Shown here in pieces: positions 14,292-22,728 of a stretch of 23,319 bases of DNA (its first letter is position 1; each line of letters starts with the position of its first letter). The position numbers were made by a program, and so were the translations under genes. The stretch lies in contig CAJTYU010000033.1 of NCBI GenBank assembly GCA_910584095.1, forward strand, positions 1 to 23,319, read 5' to 3'. The notes beneath the pieces were generated by a model, which saw only the letters and a program-made list of their open reading frames with translations, was not told the DNA's origin and did no database searches. The DNA is from an uncultured Dorea sp. GTDB taxonomy: Bacteria; Bacillota; Clostridia; Lachnospirales; Lachnospiraceae.

Positions 14292-14687
14292 ATGAGCCAG
14301 TGGATATATAATGATTTCGAAGCAGACGTTGATTTTACAGATGCGGATTTCCTAGAACGCCTTGAATCCGCACAGGATTTACTGCGTGACGATTTGAAAA
14401 AAGTTCCGGTCGAAGGGAAATCTTCCGAAATTATTAAGGCGCAGAATAGATGTTATAATAATTTCATGGACCGGATATTCGGAGATGGTGCAAGCGTGAG
14501 GATATTTAAAACAAATTCACTTCTTGAGCGGATTAACGCCATTAATTCGCTGAAAGCTGTCGAAACCAGACAGTCGGATGAGTTGCTTGAAGCGGATAGT
14601 AAATACCGCGTAAATAAGGAAAACCGCGCGCAGAGGCGGAGTGGCGGCAATGGCAAGAAGCAGAAGCGTTACGGGCAGGGACGGTGA
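14292..14687 (+). CDS. tail assembly protein, gpG-like (DUF6673-type)
   Basis: A 131-residue, helical, charged protein after the tube gene, with AAGGAGGATG a few bases before ATG 14292. It shows DVDFTDADFLERLESAQDLL and RCYNNFMDRIFGDG, then a basic C-terminus (KENRAQRRSGGNGKKQKR). Small proteins at this site act as tail assembly chaperones; DUF6673 is my recollection of the family name. Its stop codon shares one base with the start of the next gene (TGATG). Confidence 0.65.
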   Translation: MSQWIYNDFEADVDFTDADFLERLESAQDLLRDDLKKVPVEGKSSEIIKAQNRCYNNFMDRIFGDGASVRIFKTNSLLERINAINSLKAVETRQSDELLEADSKYRVNKENRAQRRSGGNGKKQKRYGQGR

Positions 14688-15265
14688 TGTGTGTGAATGT
14701 ACTGTTTGAGAAGTTCCCGGAAACTGTAACCGTTGAAGGAAAAAAATACCGCGTGGTAACAGACTTCAGGGAATGGATCAAGCTGCATGAGTTTCTTGAG
14801 AATATGCAGAAGTACACCAGATATACGCTGGAGATTATTCTGGATTGGTATATGGATACACGGCCGGATGACGAGGTACTGGCCGTGCGTGCGCTGCAGG
14901 ATTTTATGGCTGCAGGGGAACTCCATCCTGAAAATAACGGAGTAGAAGGGGATAGCTGTACGGAAAAGCCGTCCTTTTCTTTTTCCCAAGACGCGGTATG
15001 CATCTATTCAGCATTCCGCGCAGTGTATGGGATTGATATCACCAATATCCCGTATATGCACTGGTACCAATTCCTTGCCCTGTTTGAGGGCCTTCCGGAA
15101 AATACGGAAATTAAACAGCGTATGTATTATAGGAGCGTAGACCTGAATTCGGTTGAGGGTAAGGAAGAGCGGAAGCGGATTAAGAAATTAAAAAAGCAGC
15201 TTGCGTTAAAAATGCACCATAAGAGAAAAATGGATGCGTATGAGATTGGAGATGTATTCTCATGA
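14687..15265 (+). CDS. Gp15-family tail assembly protein
   Basis: A 192-residue protein. ATG 14687 overlaps the preceding stop as TGATG, pointing to coupled translation; a GTG at 14693 would also give the MNVLFEKFP start seen in relatives. Segments FEKFPETVTVEGKKY, TDFREWIKLHEFL, ILDWYMDT and MHWYQFLALFEGLPE match phage Gp15 (PF06854), found between the gpG-like gene and the tape measure and taken to be a tail assembly protein. The C-terminus is strongly basic. Confidence 0.82.
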   Translation: MCVNVLFEKFPETVTVEGKKYRVVTDFREWIKLHEFLENMQKYTRYTLEIILDWYMDTRPDDEVLAVRALQDFMAAGELHPENNGVEGDSCTEKPSFSFSQDAVCIYSAFRAVYGIDITNIPYMHWYQFLALFEGLPENTEIKQRMYYRSVDLNSVEGKEERKRIKKLKKQLALKMHHKRKMDAYEIGDVFS

Positions 15266-15417
15266 TGGTTAAATCCCCTAACCTTGCGCCAGCAAGGAAA
15301 TGGTATCGCTGCCCGCATTGCAGAAAGAATATTGTAATCTTTCACGAGGGGGCGGTGTGCAGGGACGTGTATATCCGTTGCAAGGAGTGCAAAAGGATTA
15401 TAGAAATAAAGATATAA
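15262..15417 (+). CDS. Com-like zinc-ribbon small protein
   Basis: A 51-residue ORF whose ATG 15262 overlaps the Gp15 stop as ATGA, with GGAGATG eight bases upstream; ATG 15265 is an alternative. It has RCPHCRKN and, 20 residues on, RCKECKR: two CxxC pairs forming a zinc ribbon, with basic residues throughout. This resembles the small Cys-rich Com-like proteins; Mu Com is an RNA-binding translational activator. A role in controlling translation of a nearby gene such as the tape measure is only a possibility. Confidence 0.7.
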   Translation: MMVKSPNLAPARKWYRCPHCRKNIVIFHEGAVCRDVYIRCKECKRIIEIKI

Positions 15418-15466
15418 GTACATGTGTGCCGGTGAGCCGTACTGATCAGAAAGGATCGTGATAAGT

Positions 15467-18400
15467 ATGGCTGACGGGCATTTGAATTTTGATACAAAAA
15501 TTGATGAAAAAGGATTTAACACAGGGATAGGAAAATTAAATAGCCTTGCGAAATCTGGGGTTGCCGCAGCAGGAAAGGCCCTTGCTGGGATTACGGCTGC
15601 GGTTGGGACGGGGATTGGCGCGGCTGTAAAGGTAGGCGCTTCGTTTGAAGCTGAGATGTCGAAAGTGTCGGCTATATCCGGGGCCGCCGGGACAGAGCTT
15701 GATCTGCTTGCGGATAAAGCAAAGGAGATGGGCTCTAAGACAAAGTTTTCTGCGACAGAGAGCGCTCAGGCATTTGAGTATATGGCGATGGCCGGCTGGA
15801 AGACCGAGGATATGCTTAGTGGTATTGAGGGGATTATGGACCTTGCGGCGGCATCAGGGCAGGATCTTGCTTCAACATCCGATATTGTAACGGATGCGTT
15901 GACGGCGTTTGGGATGACAGCGTCTGATTCAGGGCATTTTGCGGATGTATTGGCAGCCGCATCCAGCAACGCCAACACTAACGTAGGCCTGATGGGAGAA
16001 ACATTCAAATATGTGGCTCCCGTGGCAGGGGCATTGGGCTATAGCGCCGAAGATATGGCAGTTGCAATCGGCCTTATGGCTAACAGCGGAATTAAGGCTA
16101 CACAAGCCGGTACGTCGCTCAGGTCAATATTATCAAGAATGACGAATCCGACGAGCGAAGTTAAAACGGCGATGGATGCGCTTGGCCTGTCTGTCGTAGA
16201 TTCAGCGGGGGAGATGAAACCATTTGGCGATATCCTTGGCAACCTGAGGGAAGCGTTTTCTGGCCTGTCCGAATCGGAAAAAGCGCAGATGGCCGCCAGC
16301 ATCGCAGGACAGGAGGCAATGTCCGGGTTACTGGCGATTGCTAATGCCTCAGACTCTGATTTTAATAAGCTGAAGGACTCTATTTACAATTGTAACGGGG
16401 CTGCCGCGGATATGGCTTCAACTATGCAGGACAACCTTATAGGCCAGCTTACGCTTCTTAAATCATCTGCAGAGGGGCTTGGAATAGAGATATATGAATC
16501 CTTACAGAAGCCCCTTACAGATTTTGTGAAGTCTGCAGTTGGCCTTGTAAGCGAATTGACGGCGGCATATCAGTCAGGCGGCTTTGACGGTTTTTTAAAG
16601 GAGCTTGGAAACCAAATCCCAGCTATCCAAGGAGTTACCGGAGCAATCAGCGATCTTGCGGCAAAGCTGCAGGGCATGTCATCGGAAGAGCTAAAATCCT
16701 TTGCAAAGACAGCGCTTACGATAGGCGCCGCGGTACCCGGGTTTAAAATATTTGCGGGCGGAGTCGGAACCGCAAAAACTGCGGTTTCAGGGTTTGATGG
16801 AATCATAGATGGCACGGCATCAAAAGTATCGAAGCTCCCGGAAAAAATAAAAGGTGCCGGGAAGAGCCTTTCCAGCCTTGGCAAAAACTTTTCTAACCTT
16901 GGCCACGCTATAGCCCTTCCGTTTACTGATTTAGGCGCTAAAATTGTGCCAAGCATTAAGAACGTGGCCGCTTCGATGGGCGAAATGTGGTCGTCTGGAA
17001 TTGGCGGAAAGATTACAAGCGGTGTTTCCGGCATGGTTTCTAGGGTATCTGGCGAATTTGGGAAGCTTGGTTCTGCACTGTCAAAAAAATTTCCGGCGAT
17101 TAAAAGCGGATTGTCCTCTGTGTCAGATATGTTCATGGGCGTTGGAGGAAAAATCGGGACAGCGCTTCAAAAGGTTGGAGGGCAAGTAGGGGCCTATGCC
17201 GGAATTATCGGAGATTCATTTGCGCCCATCCTGAAAAAAGCTGCAGGTTTTGCGCCGCAGTTTTTAAAATTTATGAACATTGCCGGCGGGATCGGAATTG
17301 TAGTAGCCGGGCTTGGCCTGCTTTATAATGCATTTGGCGGCGAGATTGATAATGTTTTGCAGATGGTCCAGACAAAGGGTCCTGAGGTTATCTCAAATTT
17401 CTGTGATGGAATTGTACAGCGGATCCCAGAATTGATGGAACAGGGCGCGGCATTGATCCAGAACCTGCTGTCTGCCATCACGGCGAACATCCCGGCAATC
17501 ATTTCCGGTGGGACGCAGATTATGGCCGGGCTTATTTCTGGATTGGCCGGGCAGCTGCCGCAGCTGATACCGGCGGCTTTACAGATGGTCTTGACACTTG
17601 TAACATCGCTGCTTTCCAATGTCCCCCAGTTGATCAACGCGGGGGTGCAGCTGATTGTTGGATTGGTACAGGGAATTATAAATTCCGTTCCGCAGCTGCT
17701 TGCGGCGATCCCGGCCGTCATTCAGGCGTTGGTTGGCGGAATAGTACAATGCCTTCCGCAATTGATCGTGACCGGGATCCAGCTGCTGGTCTCCCTGATT
17801 GTAGGAATCCTGCAGGCCATTCCGCAGCTGCTTGCGGTTATCCCGGATATTTTCAGGGCGTTTGCTGATGGGATAACCTCTGTAGATTGGATTGAGGTAG
17901 GGAGGCAGATTCTCTCTGCAATAAAGGATGGAGTTCTTAGCATCGGCGCCAGCTTGTGGGATACGGTGAAAGGTATATTCTCAGGAGGAAACGAAGAAGC
18001 TGCTGCAGAGGGCGAAAAAGCCGGGGTTAAGTATGCAGAAGGCGTAAGCGGAACAACTTCCAATGTTCAGACAGCAGCTGCGGGTGTGGCGAACGCGGCA
18101 ACTACGTCTTATTGTACTGCGCTTGACCTTGGGTCTGTGCAGATCGGAGCTGCCTCAATGAATGCAGGAAATACTGCGAATACATCCCTGCAGATGTCCG
18201 ATGTACCAGGTGCATTTGGCGCAGCCGGGCAGGATGCCGCTATGAGCCTTTCCAGCGGGATTACCTCTAATTCATCCGGTGTGGCATTATCTGCGTCGAA
18301 TATAGGGTTAGCTGCGAATACAGGGGTAAGCGCCTCAAATATGTCCGGCGTTTACTCCAACGCTGGTATGGCGGCCGGGCAGTCGCTTAGTTCAAGCCTT

Positions 18401-19387
18401 TCCGGGCAGGCCGGCGCGGTGGCGGCTGCCGCGGATACGGTTTCCAATTCTGCATCAGGCGTTGACATTAGCGGTACTTATGCGGATGCAGGATCGCAGG
18501 CAACGAAGAGTATGGCCGGTGCAATGAACTCGGGAACGGGGACGGTTGTAAGCGCGGCCACGGCTGCTGCAAATGCAGCGGCACAGGGCCTTGTAATAAG
18601 TAATTTTGTAGGTAAGGCCAAAACGGAAGGGCAGAAATTCTATAAGAGCCTTGCCAATTCTATTAAGGCTGGCATCGGTACAGTGAGGTCAGCTGTGAAT
18701 GCATTAATGAATGCTGCGAAATCAGCAGCTACGGGGCTTGGCTCTGCAGGGCAGAAGCTTGGGGCTCAGTTTAGTGCAGGTATTGCAGATGGGATCAGGT
18801 CTGGCGTCAGTGCGGCAAGGTCTGCGGCAGCTGCCCTGATGAAGTCTGTGGAATCTGCGGTTGCAGGGCTTGGCTCTGAGGGGCAGACGCTTGGAACTCA
18901 ATTCAGCGCAGGTATTGCAAATGGGATCAGGTCTGGACAGAGCAGTATTTCAAGTGCAGCCGCACAGGTAGCACAGGCAGCTATCCGGTCTGCACAGGCA
19001 AATCTGCAGGTGCATAGCCCGTCAAGGGTAGGCGGATGGCTCGGTAAGATGTTTGACCTTGGTGTGGAGAAGGGTCTTCGTAACAATACCGGCGCGGTTA
19101 TCCAGGGAATGAGGTTTATGACGGGCGCTCTTTCTTCCGGTACGGAGAAGGCGATAGCAGATATGCAGAAATCTTCGGTATTAGCGACAACGGCATTAGG
19201 AGTAAGTTCGTACAAGAGTGCTTCAGGCAGCCGGATGCACGAGGGCGGGGCAGACTATACTGGTATACTTGATGAATGGGAGCGGAGGCAGAAAAGGATA
19301 AACCGTGACCGGGATGTCAGGCCGATTCTGCTGGATGGGCGGCAGATCAATCGGACAAAAAATAAGAAGGGGGATATAAAATTATGA
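15467..19387 (+). CDS. tail tape measure protein
   Basis: A 1306-residue protein, the longest in the window, setting tail length and ejected with DNA. ATG 15467 (MADGHLNFDTKID) is preferred; GTG 15458 lies only three bases from the AAAGGA site. Residues about 60-345 match the TP901-type tape measure core (SFEAEMSKVSAISGA; MAMAGWKTEDML; SGIKATQAGTSLRSIL). A hydrophobic segment (IGIVVAGLGLLYNAF) is near residue 610. It is followed by seven 22-residue hydrophobic repeats, an Ala/Ser/Gly-rich region and 44-residue repeats. The end carries the VHSPSRVGGWLGKMF segment common in this family. The stop overlaps the distal tail start as ATGA. Confidence 0.95.
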   Translation: MADGHLNFDTKIDEKGFNTGIGKLNSLAKSGVAAAGKALAGITAAVGTGIGAAVKVGASFEAEMSKVSAISGAAGTELDLLADKAKEMGSKTKFSATESAQAFEYMAMAGWKTEDMLSGIEGIMDLAAASGQDLASTSDIVTDALTAFGMTASDSGHFADVLAAASSNANTNVGLMGETFKYVAPVAGALGYSAEDMAVAIGLMANSGIKATQAGTSLRSILSRMTNPTSEVKTAMDALGLSVVDSAGEMKPFGDILGNLREAFSGLSESEKAQMAASIAGQEAMSGLLAIANASDSDFNKLKDSIYNCNGAAADMASTMQDNLIGQLTLLKSSAEGLGIEIYESLQKPLTDFVKSAVGLVSELTAAYQSGGFDGFLKELGNQIPAIQGVTGAISDLAAKLQGMSSEELKSFAKTALTIGAAVPGFKIFAGGVGTAKTAVSGFDGIIDGTASKVSKLPEKIKGAGKSLSSLGKNFSNLGHAIALPFTDLGAKIVPSIKNVAASMGEMWSSGIGGKITSGVSGMVSRVSGEFGKLGSALSKKFPAIKSGLSSVSDMFMGVGGKIGTALQKVGGQVGAYAGIIGDSFAPILKKAAGFAPQFLKFMNIAGGIGIVVAGLGLLYNAFGGEIDNVLQMVQTKGPEVISNFCDGIVQRIPELMEQGAALIQNLLSAITANIPAIISGGTQIMAGLISGLAGQLPQLIPAALQMVLTLVTSLLSNVPQLINAGVQLIVGLVQGIINSVPQLLAAIPAVIQALVGGIVQCLPQLIVTGIQLLVSLIVGILQAIPQLLAVIPDIFRAFADGITSVDWIEVGRQILSAIKDGVLSIGASLWDTVKGIFSGGNEEAAAEGEKAGVKYAEGVSGTTSNVQTAAAGVANAATTSYCTALDLGSVQIGAASMNAGNTANTSLQMSDVPGAFGAAGQDAAMSLSSGITSNSSGVALSASNIGLAANTGVSASNMSGVYSNAGMAAGQSLSSSLSGQAGAVAAAADTVSNSASGVDISGTYADAGSQATKSMAGAMNSGTGTVVSAATAAANAAAQGLVISNFVGKAKTEGQKFYKSLANSIKAGIGTVRSAVNALMNAAKSAATGLGSAGQKLGAQFSAGIADGIRSGVSAARSAAAALMKSVESAVAGLGSEGQTLGTQFSAGIANGIRSGQSSISSAAAQVAQAAIRSAQANLQVHSPSRVGGWLGKMFDLGVEKGLRNNTGAVIQGMRFMTGALSSGTEKAIADMQKSSVLATTALGVSSYKSASGSRMHEGGADYTGILDEWERRQKRINRDRDVRPILLDGRQINRTKNKKGDIKL
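17426..17887 (+). repeat. seven tandem 66-base repeats in the tape measure gene
   Basis: Each unit encodes 22 residues starting with Pro: PELMEQG..., PAIISGG..., PQLIPAA..., PQLINAG..., PQLLAAI..., PQLIVTG..., PQLLAVI.... The period is exact across 462 bases, with no insertions. The units are hydrophobic helices broken by Pro, typical of tape measure proteins. Confidence 0.85.
18734..18997 (+). repeat. two 132-base repeats near the end of the tape measure gene
   Basis: GGGCTTGGCTCTG starts a unit at 18734 and again at 18866. The first 70 bases are nearly identical (the GCAGGTATTGCA...ATGGGATCAGGTCTGG part is conserved). They encode FSAGIADGIRSG and FSAGIANGIRSG. A weaker, 40-residue copy (GQKFYKSLANSIKAG) precedes them. 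Confidence 0.8.
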
Positions 19388-20214
19388 TTTGCTATTATAG
19401 GAACAGCAATGGTGCGGAAATTAATCTGATGAAATACCCCTATCGCCTGATCACAGCAGATTTCTTTGATTACGAATGGGAAGAGCAGACATATAACGGG
19501 AAGATTTACGGATTTTCAAGAAAGCAGTTTGAAAAAAATATAAGGCTGGATGTCTTCTGTAAAGCATCCGAGTTCCCAAGCGCCATGAACACGCTTGAAA
19601 GCATTATCAGCGTGGATATATTGAATGATACCCCTGGAAAGCTCTATGTGAATGGGGAGTACCTTTCGTGTTTTATTAAGGGGGTGAAGAAAGAAGAGTG
19701 GGAGGCTGGAATCTATACAGTTGTTACGCTTTCTGTTTTGTCAGACCATCCCCATTGGATCAATGAACTTTCGCAGCATTTTTATGCAAAAGATTCCTCA
19801 CTAAATGAGGAGACGGGGGAATTTCTGGAGTACCCTGTTGATTATTCGTTTGACTATACATTTACTGACATTGGGTCGCAGAATTGGTATATAGACCACG
19901 TGAGTAGTTGTCCGTTTCTCCTGACCATTTATGGGCCGGTGACCAACCCGAGGATACTGGTTAACGGACGGGTGATTGAAGTGTATACGACACTTGAAGG
20001 TAATGAATATCTAATTTTGGACAGCCGGAACCATACAATTATAAAATACCTGTCAAACGGTACTACGCAAAGTTTGTATAACAACCGGTATATGGAGCAG
20101 AGCGTGTTTAATAGGATTGGGCCGGGGGCTGTTTTAGTTTCTTGGCCCGGGACGTTTGGATTTGACATCGTAGCTTATATAGAAAGGAATGAACCAAAAT
20201 GGGTAAACCGATAG
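19384..20214 (+). CDS. distal tail protein (Dit)
   Basis: A 276-residue protein after the tape measure, starting at ATG 19384 with GGGGG about ten bases upstream. The N-terminal half (KYPYRLITADFFDYEWE; YGFSRKQFEKNIRLDVF; WEAGIYTVVTLSVLSDHP) resembles siphophage Dit proteins, which form the hexameric ring at the tail tip. The C-terminal half (TIYGPVTNPRILVNGRVI) matches the galectin-like extension of Dit. It overlaps the hub gene by 16 bases. Confidence 0.85.
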   Translation: MICYYRNSNGAEINLMKYPYRLITADFFDYEWEEQTYNGKIYGFSRKQFEKNIRLDVFCKASEFPSAMNTLESIISVDILNDTPGKLYVNGEYLSCFIKGVKKEEWEAGIYTVVTLSVLSDHPHWINELSQHFYAKDSSLNEETGEFLEYPVDYSFDYTFTDIGSQNWYIDHVSSCPFLLTIYGPVTNPRILVNGRVIEVYTTLEGNEYLILDSRNHTIIKYLSNGTTQSLYNNRYMEQSVFNRIGPGAVLVSWPGTFGFDIVAYIERNEPKWVNR

Positions 20215-21200
20215 AGATGATCATGGCAGGAAAAGACGGAAGGGAGATTCAGTCACTGCTAAATGCTGGAATTGATATTGACTTAAATGGGACAAGAGAT
20301 TTTGAGGTGTCCATACACCGGAATGCGTGGACGGACGCATTTGAATATGGAGGATATGTTTTTGCCCCAAATACTGAGATTGGCGGACGGATTGGGCGGA
20401 TATATACGGATACCGCCCTGGACATCATCAAAGTATGTGGGTTGACGTGGAGAGGGATGATAAACCGGAAAGTGATTGAGCCGCCTTCAGGACAGAATTA
20501 CAAGACCGTAAACGGCGAGCTGAATATGATATTAAAAAACTTGATTGAGCCAGAATTTGACGGGCTTTTTGTTGTATCTACAGAAAATACAGGTGTAAGC
20601 GTCACGGATTATCGGTTTGAACGGTATACGGATATGCTGAGCGGTATTGAGAAGATGCTTAAGGGCAAAGGATACCGGCTTCAGATTACTTACATAGAAG
20701 AAAGCGGAGAACCCGGGTATGTACTTATTGAAGCAGTCCCAATTGTGGATTATTCCAGCAAGATAGAACTGTCACAGGACAGCGGGCTTGATTTTCAGCT
20801 TGATGATATCCGGAATGGTTACAACCATATGATAGTAGCCGGGAAAGGGGAACTTGCCGACCGGAAGGTGATACACCTGTATGCATGGCCGGATGGCAGC
20901 ATCAAGAAAACGAAATACTATACAGGGCTTGATGAACTTGTTTATGTGTATGAGAACACAAGTACGGAAAGTGATGAGGTAGAAGGCAAGGCAAGGGAGG
21001 AGTTCCTTGAGATTATGAACCGTCAAGAATTTGGGATGAATACATCTGCCTTGCAGCTCGATGTGTCAATCGGTGATATTATCGGTGGACGGGATTATTT
21101 GACAGGGGCATATATGACAAGCCCTGTCAGGAATATTATTTATACCACTGATGCCGACGGAAATATAGAAATAGAATATCAGGTTGAAGGAGAAAATTGA
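20199..21200 (+). CDS. tail tip/baseplate hub protein (Sipho_Gp37-like)
   Basis: A 333-residue protein with ATG 20199 and AAAGGA about ten bases upstream. Segments DFEVSIHRNAW, ICGLTWRG-like VCGLTWRGMINRKVI, and GLDFQLDDIRNGYNHMIVAG, with a C-terminal VSIGDIIGGRDYLTG, match the siphovirus ReqiPepy6 Gp37-like family. This is the short hub protein without the long lytic or fibre extension seen in larger Tal proteins. It would close the tail tip beneath Dit. Confidence 0.85.
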   Translation: MGKPIEMIMAGKDGREIQSLLNAGIDIDLNGTRDFEVSIHRNAWTDAFEYGGYVFAPNTEIGGRIGRIYTDTALDIIKVCGLTWRGMINRKVIEPPSGQNYKTVNGELNMILKNLIEPEFDGLFVVSTENTGVSVTDYRFERYTDMLSGIEKMLKGKGYRLQITYIEESGEPGYVLIEAVPIVDYSSKIELSQDSGLDFQLDDIRNGYNHMIVAGKGELADRKVIHLYAWPDGSIKKTKYYTGLDELVYVYENTSTESDEVEGKAREEFLEIMNRQEFGMNTSALQLDVSIGDIIGGRDYLTGAYMTSPVRNIIYTTDADGNIEIEYQVEGEN

Positions 21201-21201
21201 T

Positions 21202-22011
21202 ATGGAATTAATTACAGGCGTACACGGGAAGCCGCATGTTACAAGCACGCAGCACCGTGCGATATTTGAAAATATTATCGGAAAGGGCAGCTATATTCTG
21301 AATTATGGCGATCTCATGGATCCGGAGCTCCAGTCAAACCAATCGCTTCGGATACGAAGCGGAGTATTATTCCACCATGGTTCCATCAGCGAAGTAAAGC
21401 GGAACACATATGATGAAGTGACGTTGATTAATGGAAGTCAGGGAATGAAAAGGATTGACCTTGTCGTAGCGAGGTATACGAAAAGCCCGGATACGGAAAT
21501 TGAAACAATGACGTGGACGGTGATCCAAGGTGTTCCTTCTGAAAGCAACCCGGCGGTTCCAGAATATACAATTGGAAATATGCAGGAAGGAGACCTTGTG
21601 GATGACTGCCCTGTATTTGAGGTGCATATTGAAGGCATTCAGGTTACACAAGTGGTAAAACTTCTTGATATCTTGGATGGAAGTCTTGCAGAGCTAAATG
21701 AGAAACTTAAAGAAAAGCAGGATATCATTACCGGAGGAGCAAGCACCATTGCGACTAAAAATTTAGCAGCAAAGAGGGCGCTGATTAGTAATTCTGGTGG
21801 CAAGGTTGCCGTAGCTTCTACAACAGCAACGGAGCTTGAGTATTTACACGGCGTTAAAAGTAATGTCCAAACACAGATAGATAACAAGAATAATCTGAAA
21901 TGCCGTACAACGACGCATATGGTAGCTTTTGAGTGGACCGGTGACAATAAATTTTTAATCATAGTTGACAATACGGTTGTAGCAACGTTAAAAAATGGGA
22001 CAAATATTTAA
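21202..22011 (+). CDS. baseplate/tail fibre protein, likely host-binding
   Basis: A 269-residue protein. ATG 21202 is chosen because GAAGGAG lies about ten bases upstream; the ATG at 21184 lies before that site. The N-terminal 150 residues (HGKPHVTSTQHRAIFENIIG; RSGVLFHHGSISEV) are a baseplate attachment domain common in this phage group. A helical stretch (LAELNEKLKEKQD) leads to the motif ATKNLAAKRALISNSGGKVA then TATELEYLHGVKSNVQTQI, a repeat typical of phage fibres. The short C-terminal beta region (FEWTGDNKFLIIVDN) may bind receptor. The binding target cannot be told from sequence. Confidence 0.75.
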   Translation: MELITGVHGKPHVTSTQHRAIFENIIGKGSYILNYGDLMDPELQSNQSLRIRSGVLFHHGSISEVKRNTYDEVTLINGSQGMKRIDLVVARYTKSPDTEIETMTWTVIQGVPSESNPAVPEYTIGNMQEGDLVDDCPVFEVHIEGIQVTQVVKLLDILDGSLAELNEKLKEKQDIITGGASTIATKNLAAKRALISNSGGKVAVASTTATELEYLHGVKSNVQTQIDNKNNLKCRTTTHMVAFEWTGDNKFLIIVDNTVVATLKNGTNI

Positions 22012-22041
22012 AAAGTTTTATTATTATATAATTTTTAGTTG

Positions 22042-22053
22042 TGCGGTACCGCA
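22042..22053. other. 12-base perfect palindrome
   Basis: TGCGGTACCGCA is fully self-complementary. It sits between the fibre gene and the next start, four bases before the AAAGGAG site. As RNA it could form only a tight hairpin; as DNA it could bind a dimeric protein. TATAAT at 22027-22032 just upstream lacks a -35. Confidence 0.4.
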
Positions 22054-22068
22054 TAGAAAGGAGCAGTT

Positions 22069-22440
22069 TTGAAAATTATATTTAATGACGCCTCAGAGCT
22101 TCAGGTGCAGCAGGTATATACCGATGCATCTGAGGCTCTTCGCATTAAGACCATTTCAGATACGCAGGAGGCCCTGAAAGAGATGTTTTCCGACCGGACA
22201 AAAACTAGGAAGATGATTGTTCAGGAAAGAGGGCAGACTCTTGCTGTATATGAGGGCTATACGCTGTTTGAAGGGATCATGTCCTATACGGCTGGAATCT
22301 TGGAGCCTGTGCTTTACAGGATTGGTGAAACGCCAGAGGAACGGATACAGAAGTTGAGCGAAGAGAACGCTGCGCTTCTGCAGCAGGTGGACATGCTGAC
22401 CCAGTGTATGCTGGAAATGTCCGAAAGGGTATATCAGTGA
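22069..22440 (+). CDS. small tail/baseplate-associated protein
   Basis: A 123-residue protein from TTG 22069, with AAAGGAG five bases upstream. The N-terminal part (IIFNDASELQVQQVY; RKMIVQERGQTLAVYEGY) is beta-rich, and residues 88-120 (EERIQKLSEENAALLQQVDML) form a clear coiled coil. Proteins of this build lie between fibre and holin genes in many Gram-positive phages, but I do not know a proven function. Its stop overlaps an ATG (TGATG) that opens the frame of the next gene. Confidence 0.7.
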   Translation: MKIIFNDASELQVQQVYTDASEALRIKTISDTQEALKEMFSDRTKTRKMIVQERGQTLAVYEGYTLFEGIMSYTAGILEPVLYRIGETPEERIQKLSEENAALLQQVDMLTQCMLEMSERVYQ

Positions 22441-22496
22441 TGGTAACTTTGTTAACCAATATATTCATATTTTTTATGGGAAAGGAGGCGGAAGGA

Positions 22497-22643
22497 ATGA
22501 TGGCTATGTTATGGGCGCAGCAGATCATGCTGGAGAAACCGGGATATACATTTGCAAAGGTGCCAAGACTCCTTAAGGATAAGGTCAGGGAAATTCTGAT
22601 TGATTCCGGGATGGGAGAGTTGGCAGATGAAACCGGAGAATAA
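22497..22643 (+). CDS. CD1375-like small phage protein
   Basis: A 48-residue protein. I chose ATG 22497 because AAGGAGG lies eight bases upstream and the product MMAMLWAQQIMLEKPGYTF, followed by KVPRLLKDKVREILIDSG, matches small phage proteins of this length (CD1375 family) found before the holin. The same frame is open back to an ATG at 22440 that overlaps the preceding stop, which would add a hydrophobic N-terminus, but that start is less supported. Function unknown. Confidence 0.7.
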   Translation: MMAMLWAQQIMLEKPGYTFAKVPRLLKDKVREILIDSGMGELADETGE

Positions 22644-22669
22644 GGAGATGAGGATATGAAGATTAGGGC

Positions 22670-22693
22670 GGGGCCTTGAAGGGCCTTATTTTT
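22670..22693 (+). terminator. terminator-like hairpin before the holin gene
   Basis: GGGGCC (22670-22675), loop TTGAAG, GGCCTT (22682-22687): six pairs, two of them G-U, followed by ATTTTT. It may reduce entry into the lysis genes. Confidence 0.55.
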
Positions 22694-22728
22694 GTGGAAA
22701 GAAAATAGAAGAGAGAAGGAGAAAGAAG

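Noticed and set aside
14618..14687. Possible -1 frameshift joining the gpG-like and Gp15 genes
   Set aside because: The -1 frame is open from 14618 into the Gp15 gene, as in gpG/gpGT systems, but I see no X-XXY-YYZ slippery heptamer; GGAAAAC at 14618-14624 does not fit. The TGATG overlap explains expression of the second gene.
16570..17136. Long minus-strand ORF opposite the tape measure gene
   Set aside because: It is the reverse of an Ala/Gly-rich coding region with strong codon bias; no start signal and no recognisable domain.
21965..22032. Promoter from TTGACA at 21965 or TATAAT at 22027
   Set aside because: TTGACA lies within the fibre coding sequence with only TTAAAA at the right distance; TATAAT has no -35. 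The two are too far apart to pair.
22440..22496. Longer start for the CD1375-like protein at ATG 22440
   Set aside because: It would be coupled to the preceding stop, but ATG 22497 has a much better ribosome site and gives the usual family length.
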